Origin: Lepas anatifera
Taxonomy: Eukaryota; Arthropoda; Thecostraca; Lepadidae
NCBI GenBank assembly: GCA_034440635.1
Contig: JAOTON010001526.1
Location: 1,025,501 to 1,089,500, forward strand
Direction: 5' to 3'
DNA: 64,000 nucleotides
Below are positions 1-11,745 of this stretch, piece by piece. Position numbers and translations under genes: made by a program. Positions within the stretch are counted from its first letter, which is position 1, and each line of letters begins with the position of its first letter. The notes below the pieces were generated by a model that did not search any database, had not been told where the DNA came from, and saw only the letters and a program-made list of their open reading frames with translations.

Positions 1-108
1 TTGCAAACGGGCCAATTTGCTGGCCCGTTTGCATACGGGCCAGCTATTTGGCCCGTTTACAAATGGGCCGGCCCGTTTGCAAACGGGTCGGTTTTCCATA
101 CGGGCCGT
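1..108. repeat. Cluster of palindromic GGCCCGTTTGC repeats
   Basis: Short blocks built on GGCCCGTTTGC and its reverse complement GCAAACGGGCC alternate through the first 108 bases, with spacers of 2 to 10 bases, so that neighbouring blocks can pair as hairpins. The cluster probably continues past the left edge. Nothing in it looks coding. It could be the end of a larger element or a small palindromic satellite; the truncation prevents a choice. Confidence 0.75.
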
Positions 109-1117
109 AACATATACATATGACATGAACATCTCTGTATTTCTTTACTATTGGCCATTCCCTGTCACATTCTTTCGATACCACTCCCATCCGGTCTCCA
201 GGAAGCCAAAACCCATGCTGTGTACGGCCGTCTAACCGTTATTGTCCGACTTTTCTATGTGTAGGCCTAAAAAGGGGTGTGTGCTGCTATTTTCCCCTAT
301 TAATATTACGGGTGACATCGCGTTCCTAGTTCGTTTATCATTGTCATTAGTTATCAATAGGCGTGTTTCGTTATTAAGCCAAGAAGTTCAACAATCAGCG
401 TTCAAATTAGACCTAATTTGTTGAAACTAAGGCAGTTAGTGGCATCACAGGTAATCCCGAATATTGACAACTTTGAGACCTAGCAAAATAAATACTTTTT
501 GGGTAGATATTGACTTTTCAGGTCAAAATATCCCGTAGTGACCAGGCATGGGCACCAGGTTTGGAGAGGACACAGATAAAACATCAATCTACGTCGAATA
601 GATTCTTCCAAACGGCGGAAATTTTTTTAAATGGCTACATCTTTTAGGACCTACGTCCAAAACCTCTGCAAATCACTTAAACATATTGTACAGCACGGCA
701 CACCCCGGTTGAAACGGTAGCAGAACGGTCTCGAATGGTGATGCGTTGTTCCTCGGACCTTAATGGGCGTCACAATGCAAGGGTGTGAACCCGGTCTGTC
801 GAGTTTTTTTCAGCACAAAGAAGCAGTCCAAGTCAGAAATACAAAAAGGCTGAAACTTAGTTTTACTAAAAGAGCTAAATTTGTACCAAAAACGCCAAAT
901 TTGACACCAAATCACCAGACTCCCTTAAGAAAAAATAGTAAAACAGTGTTTCAAAACTGTTTGAAAATAAGCGCTGACATCTCGATATTTATCTTAAGTG
1001 ATATTTTATCCGATAGTTATACTATCTTTGACCGGAGCATCACGTGGACAGAATAATTAAATCACCCCTTTAAAGTTACATTCGATGATCAACGATATTT
1101 TTGTGCCTAAATAAAAG
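109..1117. other. No gene seen; fragment related to a hAT interior near 780-1030
   Basis: No coding exon, RNA gene or clear element border is visible. The part around 840-1020 resembles the interior of the element at 35477-37334: shared runs include ttttactaaaa, followed by a cagtgttt/cactgttt segment and a gatat-rich segment in the same order. It is therefore probably an old, end-less copy of that family. Confidence 0.45.
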
Positions 1118-1125
1118 GTCAAGTG

Positions 1126-1296
1126 CTGAGACGGATACAAGGTGTGGGGAGGGATGGGGGCTAAGGGCCTCAAGCTCCCCGAAATATCAGAACGTCTATG
1201 GCAACTGTGTAGCCGGAGGCTATTCCGATGCTATGGCGGGGGAGGGCTTGAGCCCCATAGCCCCCCTCCCCAAATTAAGTCTTAGATCCGCCACTG
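1126..1296. mobile_element. hAT-type MITE, 171 bp
   Basis: The left end CTGAGACGGATACAAG and the right end CTTAGATCCGCCACTG are imperfect inverted repeats. The flanking 8-mers GTCAAGTG (1118-1125) and GTGAAGTG (1297-1304) differ by one base, as expected of an old 8-bp target-site duplication. The interior is G- and C-rich and has no coding capacity. A relative of nearly the same length lies at 57274-57439, and a partial one at about 7866-8005. The 8-bp duplication and the CAGTGGCGGAT-like end suggest the hAT superfamily. Confidence 0.7.
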
Positions 1297-1304
1297 GTGA
1301 AGTG

Positions 1305-3052
1305 CAGAGGTCAAGAACATGTCAGGTTGGCTACCCACATCCCTTGATGTGACCAACATGGCTACCTGAAGTGAAATTAACTTTTGCGTGAACTGAGGCT
1401 TTAAATGGCTCCCAGAATATCTGTCTTAGTGAGTGAAAATTTACCCTCAAAAAGGGGAATTATGAAAGTAATTAAATTTACAGTGATTTCGAGACTAATG
1501 AATTACATATAGCATACTCTTAGTACCAAACAGCAAAATATTAAGTATATGTGCAGTGATTACAAGTTGTGTGTGCTGTAATACAAGCATGTGTCCATTA
1601 GCTGCGCATATTAATCAGTCAAAAACGTTATCAAGTACCTGATACAAAAAGACGTGAAAAAATAATATGTGCCATCAGAGTCTAGTACCCTTACTGCAAC
1701 TGCTTGCTATAATCAATCGTTGCTTTGGTCATCATTGCTAAGATAGCAGACAACCACCATTTGACTGTAGCAGTCACTATGCTGAGACTTAAGCTACTTG
1801 AAGGATACATTCAATTATTATTTTGTTAAAAGAATACATATAATTTAAATATCTCCAATGCCTGCAACCAAATTTAGGTGCTCAGCCCGAGGACAAGTAC
1901 CTCCTAATACCACAACCATCATCCAGCAAATCCTAGAAAGATTGAAGCAGATCAATAAGCAGCACCACATTCGCCTGCTGAATGGAAACTTTTGTGGAAT
2001 CAATACAATTTTGTTAAGTTTGATTTGATAAAATTGACTTAGGTAGGCACCAAAGAAACATACCTGCAGTTTACCTGACTTTATGGGCAACAAACAGCAA
2101 ATAATTTTCTAGGTGCAAAGCCAGAACTTGCAACTCTCATCTCCACAGGTCTACCGTTTGGATATCTCGCATGCACATGATTAAAATGTGTGCTCTAATT
2201 GACACCCTCAAATCACGCTACTCTCGTGGGCTTTTGAGATCTGGCAGAGTTCACTTTGTCCTACGTTTCTCTGGCTGCGGCATAATGTATAAGAATTGGT
2301 AGTGGGTTTACCACTGGCAACAAAACATCCTATTTTGATTTAGGTCAAACTCTACAGCCTCATAGTAAGATACCCACACAGCAGCTTCAAAACGTAGTAT
2401 TTCTAACTGCTTTCTTCTCGCTACTCCCGCGCCAGAAACGCAAAACTTGGTGGTTACCCAAGTGGCTACCTGGTGGTCCCTAATTGTAATTTTCGTTGCC
2501 GGCCTGGCTACCAGACCATCTCTAATTCCGCAAAACGAGTCCTCAAGTACAACGTATGCAGTGGAGTTACTATCTTATGCGGTTTAATTTCACTATGAAT
2601 CCTGATATAGACTTTAAATTTTTCTCTTTTTATTAAAAATAAATGGTCAAATTTATATAAGAGAATGAATATTACCGTTCTCATGTCATGGCAATTTAGA
2701 GTACATTTTGTCATGGCTTTATATGGGTCAATTTCGTTGCCGATGTGCTTACCTACCCATCTCTAACTTAGCTGTGAAATAACGCGAGGGAGTAAGGATA
2801 AATTATTTGCCACTAATTTGTATTGTCTGTCACTAAAGTTATAATGTTACCTAAAATCAGTCAAGGTAGCATTGCATATTATGGTTAGTTCTTTTTACGT
2901 GGCGGTAAGATCGTGGAAATACTTGTTTTTTTCTGGTAAATGCAATTCTTGATCTCTGTCAATTCTCCGTGATTGGCTACCTAAGTTCGGGCCCTTGAAC
3001 CTCATTTGGCTACCCACGAGCGTGGGCGAGTTGGCGAGATTCTTGACCTCTG
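1305..3052. mobile_element. Non-autonomous hAT element, 1748 bp
   Basis: The element begins CAGAGGTCAAGAA and ends TTCTTGACCTCTG, a 13-bp perfect terminal inverted repeat, and is flanked by the exact 8-bp duplication GTGAAGTG (1297-1304 and 3053-3060). The 8-bp duplication with CAG ends is the hAT signature. No long open frame exists inside, so it would need a transposase in trans. A second copy with the same left end starts at 62660 and runs off the window. The insertion used the right-hand target duplication of the MITE at 1126-1296. The family is related to the element at 38761-40766, which has the similar end CAGAGGTGCAGAAA. Confidence 0.88.
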
Positions 3053-3060
3053 GTGAAGTG

Positions 3061-4621
3061 GCATATTTCCCACTAGAATAAGCTGACAGAGGAAAATAGG
3101 TACATACTAAATCGGACTTATGTACCTACTATTTTCTTAGATATATGATGTGAATCTTGAAAATTCGCTACATTTGAACAGCTATTACCGCATAACAGAA
3201 AAGTAACCGAATTTCTTGCACTCTTGCCAATAACTGTTATCTCTACCAATCCTAAGAGAGGGTAAAAAAGACAACTAGAAATTAGTACGGCAACAGCTAA
3301 AACCACAATGCTATTTTTTGAATGAACCGAAAAATATTTGACCAGACGGCGCGTGTTATTATGTAGAGTGCACTGCGTCGTCATGGCCATACTTGTTTTA
3401 TTCAGTTCGTTTGGGATCTATTTTGAAAGATGTTTTAATTTCACGGGGGTCCTCTTTTTGTAATTTTTTATCTAACCTTACGTTATAAGGATAAATGGGT
3501 TTTCGTGAATAACGTTTTTAATGTTGATAGGTTTCGGAGTGCTGAGGCGAGGGGCATGCTTATAAATGACAAGGTGTACCTATACTGGCCTGCCTCCTCG
3601 AATCCTGGCTACAAAATGCATTTAGATTAGAATCTAGATCAGAATATACAGATTAGAATCTAATAAATTAGCGTCTAAGTGTATTTTACACCCACGATTT
3701 CAGGAGACAGGTCAACTCCTCGTCAACTAATAACGTTTTAAGTACCATTATCCAATGCAAAGTGCTCAATAGCATTATGCATACACATCATGCATCGGAA
3801 ATACTGATACTCCACACCACATTGGACAGGAAAATCAGACCATGCCATTCGCTTATATCTGGACCATCACCGGCACACGATCTTTAGGCCTGAACAAAAC
3901 TTCAACTCGTCGAACCTGTGCAGACTCCCGATCGGGCTGACTGCTCCAACATAACTTCGCTGGTCTGAAGACCTCCAGTATTAGTATTACATTTTTTACG
4001 CAGACAGAGATTGGGGCAGTGTCTTTTTGGCTTCATACATTTTCGCCTGGTATGAGCAGATGGGTCTTCGTGCAGGCCGCACAGGCAAGAAACTAATTGT
4101 CGGATATAAATTAACTTGCACACAATATCGACTGGTATACGGAGGAGTGTGTGGTAATCGGAACTGACGCCGACAGCGATGCAAGGGAGACCAAAACGCG
4201 GCACCGCGAGGTTACACCGAGTCCAACTGTTACATAAATTCCTTGGATCAAAGGGAGTTTTTTAAACTTCAAGTACTGAACAGACCTGAGAGTGGTACTA
4301 AGAGTGGGATGCCATTAGCACCGAGACCACCATGCAGCAGCAACAGCAGGGTCAAGTGGCGTAAAGACCAGGCGCACCTCTGGGACTATGGAGACCGGCG
4401 ACTACCTGGGACCAGGCAAGGCCAGGGCCCCTTCTTATTTTAGACTTGGTATAGGTTTGTATTTTACCCTGAATATTTTTCAAAATATTGCATTTTTACT
4501 ATTAAGAGAAGTGCATTCAGTACAGTTTTGTGGTGTGTTTGGGGTATATAACGACAAAGAGAAGAGTTTTGATGGAACTGGAAGAATACGAAAATACATA
4601 AGGAGATACATAGGAGATTAG
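3061..4621. other. No gene or element recognised
   Basis: Only short chance reading frames are present on both strands. A small run of GATTAGAATCTA-like words sits near 3628-3665. No splice-flanked exon, tRNA-like A and B boxes, or transposon border was found. Confidence 0.5.
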
Positions 4622-4769
4622 GGCCTGACGCCCCGCTCACTAGTGACGTTCCCGAGAGGGCATGACGCCTCGCTCACTGGTGACGTTCCCGAGAGGGCAT
4701 GACGCCTCGCTCACTGGTGACGTTCCCGAGAGGGCCTGATGCCTCGCTCACTGGTGACGTTCACGAGAG
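4622..4769 (+). repeat. 37-bp tandem repeat, four units
   Basis: Four consecutive units of 37 bp run head to tail. Each carries the core CTCGCTCACTGGTGACGTTC (first unit slightly different) followed by CGAGAGGG. The inner two are almost identical; the first and last carry a few substitutions. Each unit contains TGACGT, a CRE-like half-site. No coding sense is evident, since 37 is not a multiple of three. Confidence 0.9.
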
Positions 4770-4853
4770 GGCCTGGGCGCTATCTATACAGTTGGCGCAA
4801 AACTGGAGACGCCCTCTAGCATAGCTAGTTCTAACTTTTGCCACTAGGTGAGG

Positions 4854-5046
4854 GGACTTTTCCACCACCTCTACATCTCGGTATGGTGCTGAGCATATCC
4901 TGGCGGTGTGCAAGTTTTTCACATAATAGCACATAGAAGTGTCGGAATATTTTCATTAAGCTTGAGCTCTAAGTCAGTTTTAGTGTCTTGCAAGACCATG
5001 AGGGAAAGGGGGTAAAGGTACGTAAAAGTACAATGTGTACCATTCA
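4854..5046 (+). repeat. Dispersed repeat, copy 1 (partner at 8008-8195)
   Basis: Begins CTTTTCCACCACCTCTA and continues through GGTGCTGAGCATATCCTG, GTGTCGGAATATTTTCAT, CAAGACCATGAGGGA and ACGTAAAAGTA. The same ordered words occur in the same orientation at 8008-8195. Both copies lack coding capacity. It is probably the internal part of an old DNA transposon. Confidence 0.8.
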
Positions 5047-6401
5047 AGACAACGTCTTACAAACTAGGTTGGATTTCTCCAACTATTTTCATGAAACGTC
5101 ACCTAGTTCAGCATGAAATGACATCTCGTTGATAAATGTTTTGATGATGAATAAGCAATACAAATAAAATAAATCATGATTAATAATTTCAAGTTAACTA
5201 GAAGACATCCCTCAGTCGCCGATCTCCTCCACATTTGGTTCTGGTCCAGTATACCCGTAATGTATTCAATAGTTTTGCATTTTAATCTGAATTATTATAA
5301 GTATATCACATCGTAAAAGGGAGAGATGGGGATTGAGTAAGAATATCACCCAGTTATTCTTCAGACGAGGCACTGGCATGATCGCATACCCTTCCTTGTC
5401 CAACCATGGGCGTCAAAAGCGGGGGCGGGGCAGTGTCACTCCCACGCTGGAAAACTGGGGGCATGTCCCACTTCCTCTCAAACATGGCAGTCGTTGGATT
5501 GTTGGAGCCTTTTCTATCCCTAATCATTGTGAACCAGCTGAAATGTTCAACAGCTAGTTGCAGGTGAACTGCCTCGATACTGTTCTACCGACCCAGGCGA
5601 CCTTTAAGTTTTCGCTTTCAGTCCTACGCCCTTACGGGTCGGAAATGGGGCAAGGGCCTCTCCCTCCCAGTCACTTTCAATGCAGCAATTCCGAATTGGA
5701 AGCAAATCCGAAATTTGTTAACCAGTATATGAGGTAAATAGCGAGGAGCCCAAAGCCGATGAGCTTCTGCTTTTAGAGAGGGAAATTCTAATACGCGGTT
5801 GAATATTGACTGCCATCTCCTACATTGTTGTTGGTGGCAATGGTTATGCAACAGCCCTGTCCCATCCTATAGGACCCCACCAATAATATGTGTGTGGCAA
5901 CGCATTTGAGTCCAGCGTTACCCCAGAACTACAGCTGAATTGCAGCCCCAGCCAATTACAGCTGAAGTACGAAAACAACCGTTTTAGGCAGCCTCATATC
6001 CCTACCCACGACATCTTCTCCACCATCACACACAACGATGCACCCAAAGCGGGAGCGGGGTGATAGGGGCAGTGCTCAGGAGACATTAGGAGGTTCTGGA
6101 GCGAATAAGATGCACCCAGTTTCATCAGCTTCCCTCCTTTAGCCAACGCGTGCTATGGATGTTGACTGCTACCCCACCCGCCAGGTCAAAAGTTGTGTGT
6201 TTTGGTACTTGTTCAATTTTACTATGTCCCCTTGTGGGTGCTAAATGCCTTTAAGGGAATGTGCAGCTTTGTTGAAATTCTAGAAGACTATGTATGTAAA
6301 AATAATTATGAAAATCAGGAAACCACATCGTGTTTCCACCTTTAATCGCTCATTTGAGCATTTTGAAACAACACAGGTAGCCTTCTTATAAGAAAGAGGT
6401 A
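5047..6401. other. No gene recognised
   Basis: Reading frames here are short and show no recognisable domain. Part of 5640-5760, read on the minus strand, loosely resembles the interior of the MITE family seen at 59752-59987, but no ends or target duplication could be placed. Confidence 0.4.
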
Positions 6402-6439
6402 CGGGCAACCCAGAGTAGTATACTACTCTGGGTTGCCCG
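6402..6439. repeat. Perfect 38-bp palindrome
   Basis: The 19 bases CGGGCAACCCAGAGTAGTA at 6402-6420 are followed, with no spacer, by their exact reverse complement at 6421-6439. It could extrude as a loop-less cruciform or snap back as single-stranded DNA or RNA. Nothing flanking marks it as the junction of a known element. It could be a recent palindromic duplication or an assembly artefact. Confidence 0.95.
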
Positions 6440-7309
6440 AAGCAGCATTTGAACTTGTGAAGCTAAGCTGATCTGGCTGTTTGGGGCATGTATGTAACGT
6501 TTCAAAAGCCATGCCATTGTCTAGCATATATTTTAGTCCTACCGTTTGCAGACAAAATAGCGTCCAATGAGCGGACACCAGCCTCTTCCTGCGGCTCTCT
6601 GCTTTCCATAAGTGGTGTCTAGGCTAGACACGTAGCGAAAACAAATTATTGAAACGTTCGCTTCTCCACAAACTTCAAGTTTTGGGACGAACGAGATGTC
6701 AAATCAAGATATTCGCTACGCTATAAGGACGTATCCTGCATTTCTGATCATCCTTCCCGGTCGTTTTGGCATCCCGCAGCTTCTAGCTCTGCTTGGTTCT
6801 AAGGTTCAGATTACTCCTTGTTCTGTGATATAATTAGCATCTTGATATCTCATTTTACTTCCAATTTTTTAATCAATTTTTGGGATTGGCTTCTCCTTCT
6901 ATTCCCCTTCTCATATGCGACTCGTGTGTTTGCTTTCAATTCTACTCAAACATTTTGCAGTCCTGGGTTATTCCAAGGGCAGGGGCTCGACAACAAGCAA
7001 AAACGTCGACGGGTCGGATGTACTGAAGTAGTTCGGGTAAAAAAATCCGGCCACTTTCAGGGCAGAGTCAACGCGGCGTTGCTGTTGTCTTTCTGTCTAT
7101 ACATGTGTGTACAGCACGCATGTGGCTCGGCAGCGTGATAAAACCACGGCAACCAAAAAATATCACTTTACAAGCTCGCAAGTAGTACTTAGACTAGTAC
7201 TGGTACTAGTAGTAATTCGACGCCCGGATGTATATTATCATACACGCCAGGATAAGGAGATCTCGTGACCTAAAGGCAAGAAACTGAGCGAGCAGCTATA
7301 AGGCCCCGG
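6440..7309. other. No gene recognised
   Basis: Short chance frames only. A small palindromic patch of AGTACT/ACTAGTAC words lies at 7186-7213. Confidence 0.4.
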
Positions 7310-7591
7310 TTGGGATCGTGCCTGTCCAGCAACACGGGCTGTAGGGAGGGCAAGGTCACTCTCTGTAGGCTGCGACTGGGATATACCCACTCCACGCACG
7401 CTCACATTTTGGCTTGTCATGTCCCGAAAGAGTGCCCGCGTTGTGGTGATAGACTCATCGCGAAATGTGTCCTGTATGGTGGAATGCCGGGACTTAGAAT
7501 GCCGGAGATAGAGGCACTCGTTATCTGCGAGGGTCTCCCACACTGGATTCGCTCCTGGAAAACCAGCTATCTGCTGAAATCACCAGAATAA
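7310..7591 (+). pseudogene. Remnant of a non-LTR retrotransposon polyprotein C-terminus
   Basis: The translation contains KVTLCRLRLGYTHSTHAHIL followed by ECPRCGDRL. This matches the pattern I know from the C-terminal end of the polyprotein of I/Jockey-like non-LTR retrotransposons, after RNase H, where an RLRIGHTxLTHxxL-type segment precedes a CxxC zinc-knuckle-like stretch and a 'VKHIL'-type tail. Here the tail reads AKCVLYGGMPGLR, so the usual conserved C is disrupted. Only about 90 residues survive; the reverse transcriptase and endonuclease are absent, and no continuation was seen upstream. The following few hundred bases (to about 7860) may be the element's 3' untranslated tail. Assigned from memory of the family, without alignment. 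Confidence 0.6.
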
Positions 7592-7865
7592 TGCATTATC
7601 TGAAGAGCGTTGGCTTTAAGGCCATCTATGTACTCTCTTTCGTAACCGTTTGGTTTTTGTTCTCTCGACTTGCTTGTGGGCGCCAGGTTTAAGCCCATTG
7701 TATTGTTTTGGATGCACCTGTTATTTTATGTATCTCTTTTAGTCTTGTAAATTAGGACGCCGTAGCTTGACTAGATTTGCGTTTTATTTTTATACTCCTG
7801 GTTTACCTTTTACTGCTGTAATGGACGCAAAGTGACGTAAGGAGTTTGCGCGCCATAGAACACCA

Positions 7866-8005
7866 CAGATTAGAAGCGGATCCAAGGAGGGGCTAGGGGG
7901 GCTCAAGCCCCCAAAATGTCCGACCCCTTATAGTTAATACATAGGTGAGGAGCGGCCCGAGGTATTGGCGGGTGAGGCTTGAGCCCCCCCCCCCCCTCCC
8001 CCCAA
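7866..8005. mobile_element. Truncated MITE of the 1126-1296 family
   Basis: AGCGGATCCAAGGAGGGGCT near the left end and GGTGAGGCTTGAGCCCC further in match, in order, the MITEs at 1126-1296 and 57274-57439. The right end, which should read like CCGCTACTG, is missing where the dispersed repeat at 8008 begins. No target duplication could be assigned. Confidence 0.55.
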
Positions 8006-8007
8006 TG

Positions 8008-8195
8008 ACTTTTCCACCACCTCTAAATCTGGGCACGGTGCTGAGCATATCCTGCCGATGTGCAGCTTTTCACATAATAGTATGTAAAAGTGTCGGAATA
8101 TTTTCATTTGAAGTGTGCTCTAAATCAGGCTTAGAAGCTAACAAGACCATGAGGGAGCGGGAGCATTACGTAAAAGTATTAGGTGTACGATCCAA
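8008..8195 (+). repeat. Dispersed repeat, copy 2 (partner at 4854-5046)
   Basis: Same sequence of words as copy 1: CTTTTCCACCACCTCTAA, GGTGCTGAGCATATCCTG, GTGTCGGAATATTTTCAT, AACAAGACCATGAGGGA. Same orientation, about 3.15 kb away, without coding capacity. Confidence 0.8.
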
Positions 8196-8687
8196 ATATT
8201 TTCCTTCACCAAATATTTTCTTGTCAGCAGGAGATGGTAAGGTCCCTGTCCCATCCATTCTTTGCTTTTAGGAACGTCCATGTATGATATAAGCCTTTAA
8301 GTCTTTTGGTCTATTTAGTTATTTATTTTTGTCGCCAAGTGTGAATTTTCCGACTGTGACCCGGACACAGACGTTTTAGGTCACCGTGCGGCTTTCTTGC
8401 CCCCGTCACTTTACGCTTAAGTCAGAACCCTTCGGGATCAAAACGCTTCTGATATTTATGGAAATCGGTGTACTTGAGGTACCTGGTTAGAGACAATCAG
8501 TGAGATGACCTTATGTATGTCTAAGCTATAGGCAGGACCGCGTGTACAGAGAAACGAAAAAAATGTTTTGGGGACATTTCGGATTTAATGCGTGAATTGA
8601 TCACATTCTCACCAATGCTATCAGTTTCACCAATTCTAAATAGGCTCGTGTCTGAACATGTGTGTCTATTTGTCACTCCAGGGGGGC

Positions 8688-8961
8688 CAGGGGCGTAGCC
8701 AGGATTTCGGGGGGGGCAGCACCCCGAAAAGGGCCCCTGCGACAGCGCCAAAAGGCCCCTGATGGGTAAAAGGGCCCTATTTGTTACAGAATAGAGTGCT
8801 GAAGAGGGCTTAGGAGGGCCCTATCTGGTATAAAATGCCAAATTTGGCCACAGAGCATAGTACGGGCGAGCCACGCTTCGCGCAGCTCGTGTTGTCAGGG
8901 GGCCCTTCGGGCCCTCAGGGGGGTGGCTGTTCCTGCCGCCCTTCCCTTCACTTCGCCCCTG
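8688..8961. mobile_element. Probable hAT-type MITE of the CAGGGGCGTAGCC family
   Basis: Begins CAGGGGCGTAGCCAGG, the same end as the better-delimited MITE at 45091, and shares the inner words GGGCCCCTG and GCGACAGCGCCAAAA with it in inverted order. The right border is proposed at CTTCGCCCCTG. The flanks AGGGGGGC and AGGGGGCA are similar but low-complexity, so the right border is uncertain. Confidence 0.5.
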
Positions 8962-8969
8962 AGGGGGCA

Positions 8970-11745
8970 AATATACAGATATTAATGATGATGATCGATT
9001 TTTGGACTCAAATGACTTTATGCCTTGAATATGAATTTGTCTCTGAAGTCTTCTATACTTTTCTGTGGACAGACGTACAAAAATAGCGTTCCGGACACCC
9101 ACGAGAATGTCTGCAAGATGATTTAAGTCAAGGAAAGCCAAATATGGATAAAATTGCATTCTGCTAAGCATTTTTTGTTAGGCCTTGCTTGAAGTTGACA
9201 ATTCGCGAGAAAGCATTAATCTCTGAATGGTAAACGCGTACTCATCTTTACCAAAGTCGAAGTGAGTGAGTTTTGAAAATATTTGTGTCTTCGACTGCGC
9301 CATGCAGCAGTGATGATTTCTGTGAAATTTCCCTGAGAAAAAACCCTCTAGCACATTTTTCGCCGAACGGGGTGGACCTTTTCGAAAGTGCCCCATCCCC
9401 CTCCCGCCTTGGACGAAAACATTCCACCGGTACCATTCACAATCTTAACTCTCGTTTAGCCCAACCATTTAAAATCCTTATGCTCGATTCGCCTAACAGC
9501 ATAATCAGAGACAGACTAGACCAGATTACTCGTACAATCAACTCGACTTGGAAACAGATAAGATGACTATTTTGTTATTCTACTATAACATGCTAAAGGT
9601 GAGGTTCTGTCAACATGTTTGCTGGAATGTCAGTATTATGCGCACATTTTCTTTTTTGTTAACTTTCCCCTTTGGGTGACATTTCCCTGAAGTTGTTACT
9701 CCGTATCAGTCCGTTAGCAGACAATCATTTGTCAGCTGAAAGTATTTCCGCTTGAGAGGGGCCAAAAGTAAATAGGAAAATGCATATCATCCGATACATC
9801 ACAGATGTTAGGTTCACCAGAAACCAAACAAATCAACATGATGTTCGTGAAGACCGTTTATCAATATTTTTCGTAATCCAGTGCGCCACCGTGACAAGCT
9901 CCCACCTGACACAAATTCCACAGACAGGACCTATCGCGCAACAAAAGCTTGAAATGGGAAGTGTTATGATGTTAATGGATCACCAAGGGTCCTTTACACC
10001 ACTTTGTCAAAGATAAAAACCTGCACCTCCAACAAGGTTATCCAGAGTGAAAAAAGTGGAATAGTAAGATTTCCTGCTAAGGGGCGCTATTGGGTTAAAT
10101 ACTCAGTGAGAGCCTTCTGAATCGAGAAACGATGATATGAGCTATCACATCGTTTCCACTTACAGGGAACTTTCACTGGGTCAGTCTTCACCCACTAGTG
10201 CAAAGCCCGCTGCAATGTCACTGCCCCGGGCAAAGTCTTCGGTCGTCGGTGCGTTGTTCTCCGAAGCTTTACACAAGCCACATCACGTCGGTTACGGCTA
10301 GCCTGACATCATCAAAGCAGCCGCGCCCTCTCCCAACTCCACCGTTGGCCGACGCCGGATGTATGCGAGGTCTGGCAGGTCTGTGGCCCGGCCAACGGCC
10401 CCCGCCAGTGGCATAGGCACGGGGGGGGCACGGGACCAACCAGCCCGATCTTAAAGGAAATGTGATACCTTTATAACGTAGTTTTAACTGAGATAGCCAT
10501 GTTATAAAAAAGCCGGAAAACCCGGTACTCAATTTATCATTCGTCTTGAAACTCAAAATTTCCATGGGGAAAAGCTAAAAACATGCCTGAAATGTTCCCC
10601 AAATCTACCCCAGCTAGGCAGCCACAGTTGTCAGTTGTTGGTGCGACGACAGCACTGACGTCACAGTGAGTAATTAGCCAATTGAAGCCCTTGAAGCCTT
10701 TTGAATATGGTAGTAGCTGCCAGATCATGACGTCATCCACAGGCAGAGGTTTATTTTTCACCCTAGAGGAGCATTTTAAAAATCCAAATATTGAGCTCAT
10801 TGCACATCTTTCAGAGAAATCATGGGCGTTTTCATACTTTTGGCTAAAAACGCCCCTAATTACACTAAATTCCTGGATTCGACCAGGTTGCCACATTCCC
10901 TTTAACCTCCATACATGGCTACACAAGTCCCAGCAAGGCCAAACCTGGCTATCAGAAGATGACACCTCGAAGGAATTCAGGTGAGCTGGCGGCTCCAGCC
11001 AGGTTGCTCCGTACCCAGAGCTCCGTGCGCTCTGTCGTTCGCAGCGTCTCCAGAGCACTGATCTCACCTCATGCCATTCCACTGAGCTAAAATAGGCAAA
11101 AATGAACAGACCTTCCCCAATCCGTGACATCAGATCCGCATGGCCAGGCACGTAGCCAGATTTTCAAGCAAAGACGCCGTCTTGAGCCACCGTTTCTGGA
11201 TCGACCCAACCAATGTCGGGCAATCGATTCTGTAATTTGAAAAAAATCATGGAAACTGTTCACAGTGCTTTTCCGCCAACGGCATAATAAAAAACGTGGT
11301 ATCTGTCCGTCTTCTAAAAAGTGCTTAGCTATCGATGCCTTTTTGAGTCATTGGAGCATGGAGAACACGGAAGGTGGTCAGGTGTGGTTTGAAGATCTGA
11401 GCATACTCGTATATCATTCCCGTGCGGTCTCTTTGGGTCAATATTCAGTCAGCCAAGGAAATAAAAGTGCTCAGAGTAATAATAGGTCCTTTCATCACAT
11501 ATATCGGACGTTTATCGTATGACACATCATAGACTTAGCCGGTCGGACTGCTAGTTGAGCTGGATGCCTGCATGATCAGGACAGCGAGCCCGTCGGACTG
11601 GAGACCAAGTGAAGGCCATTCTGGCGTTCTGTCTGGGTGTCACGCCTCGGGGTGCTGTCTGTTCTGCATCTATGTACAGCATTAGTCACAGTGAGACCCA
11701 GCAATAACAGGTGGTCTCTGTCCAGCGATCTCTGTTGAAAAACCA
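8970..11745. other. No gene supported; two orphan hAT-like ends
   Basis: CAGTGGCATAGGCACG at 10404 and CAGGCACGTAGCCAGATTTT at about 11142 look like left ends of hAT-type MITEs, but no matching right ends with target duplications were found. A minus-strand open frame of 204 codons at 10537-11151 shows no domain, membrane segment or sequence pattern I recognise; nothing beside it suggests splicing or a promoter. I treat it as chance or transposon-derived. Confidence 0.4.

Noticed and set aside
10537..11151. Minus-strand open frame of 204 codons, the longest in the window
   Set aside because: No recognisable domain, signal or membrane segment, odd composition with many W, C and S residues, no splice-flanked context, and a region with orphan transposon ends. 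A run this long is not surprising by chance in 64 kb read in six frames.
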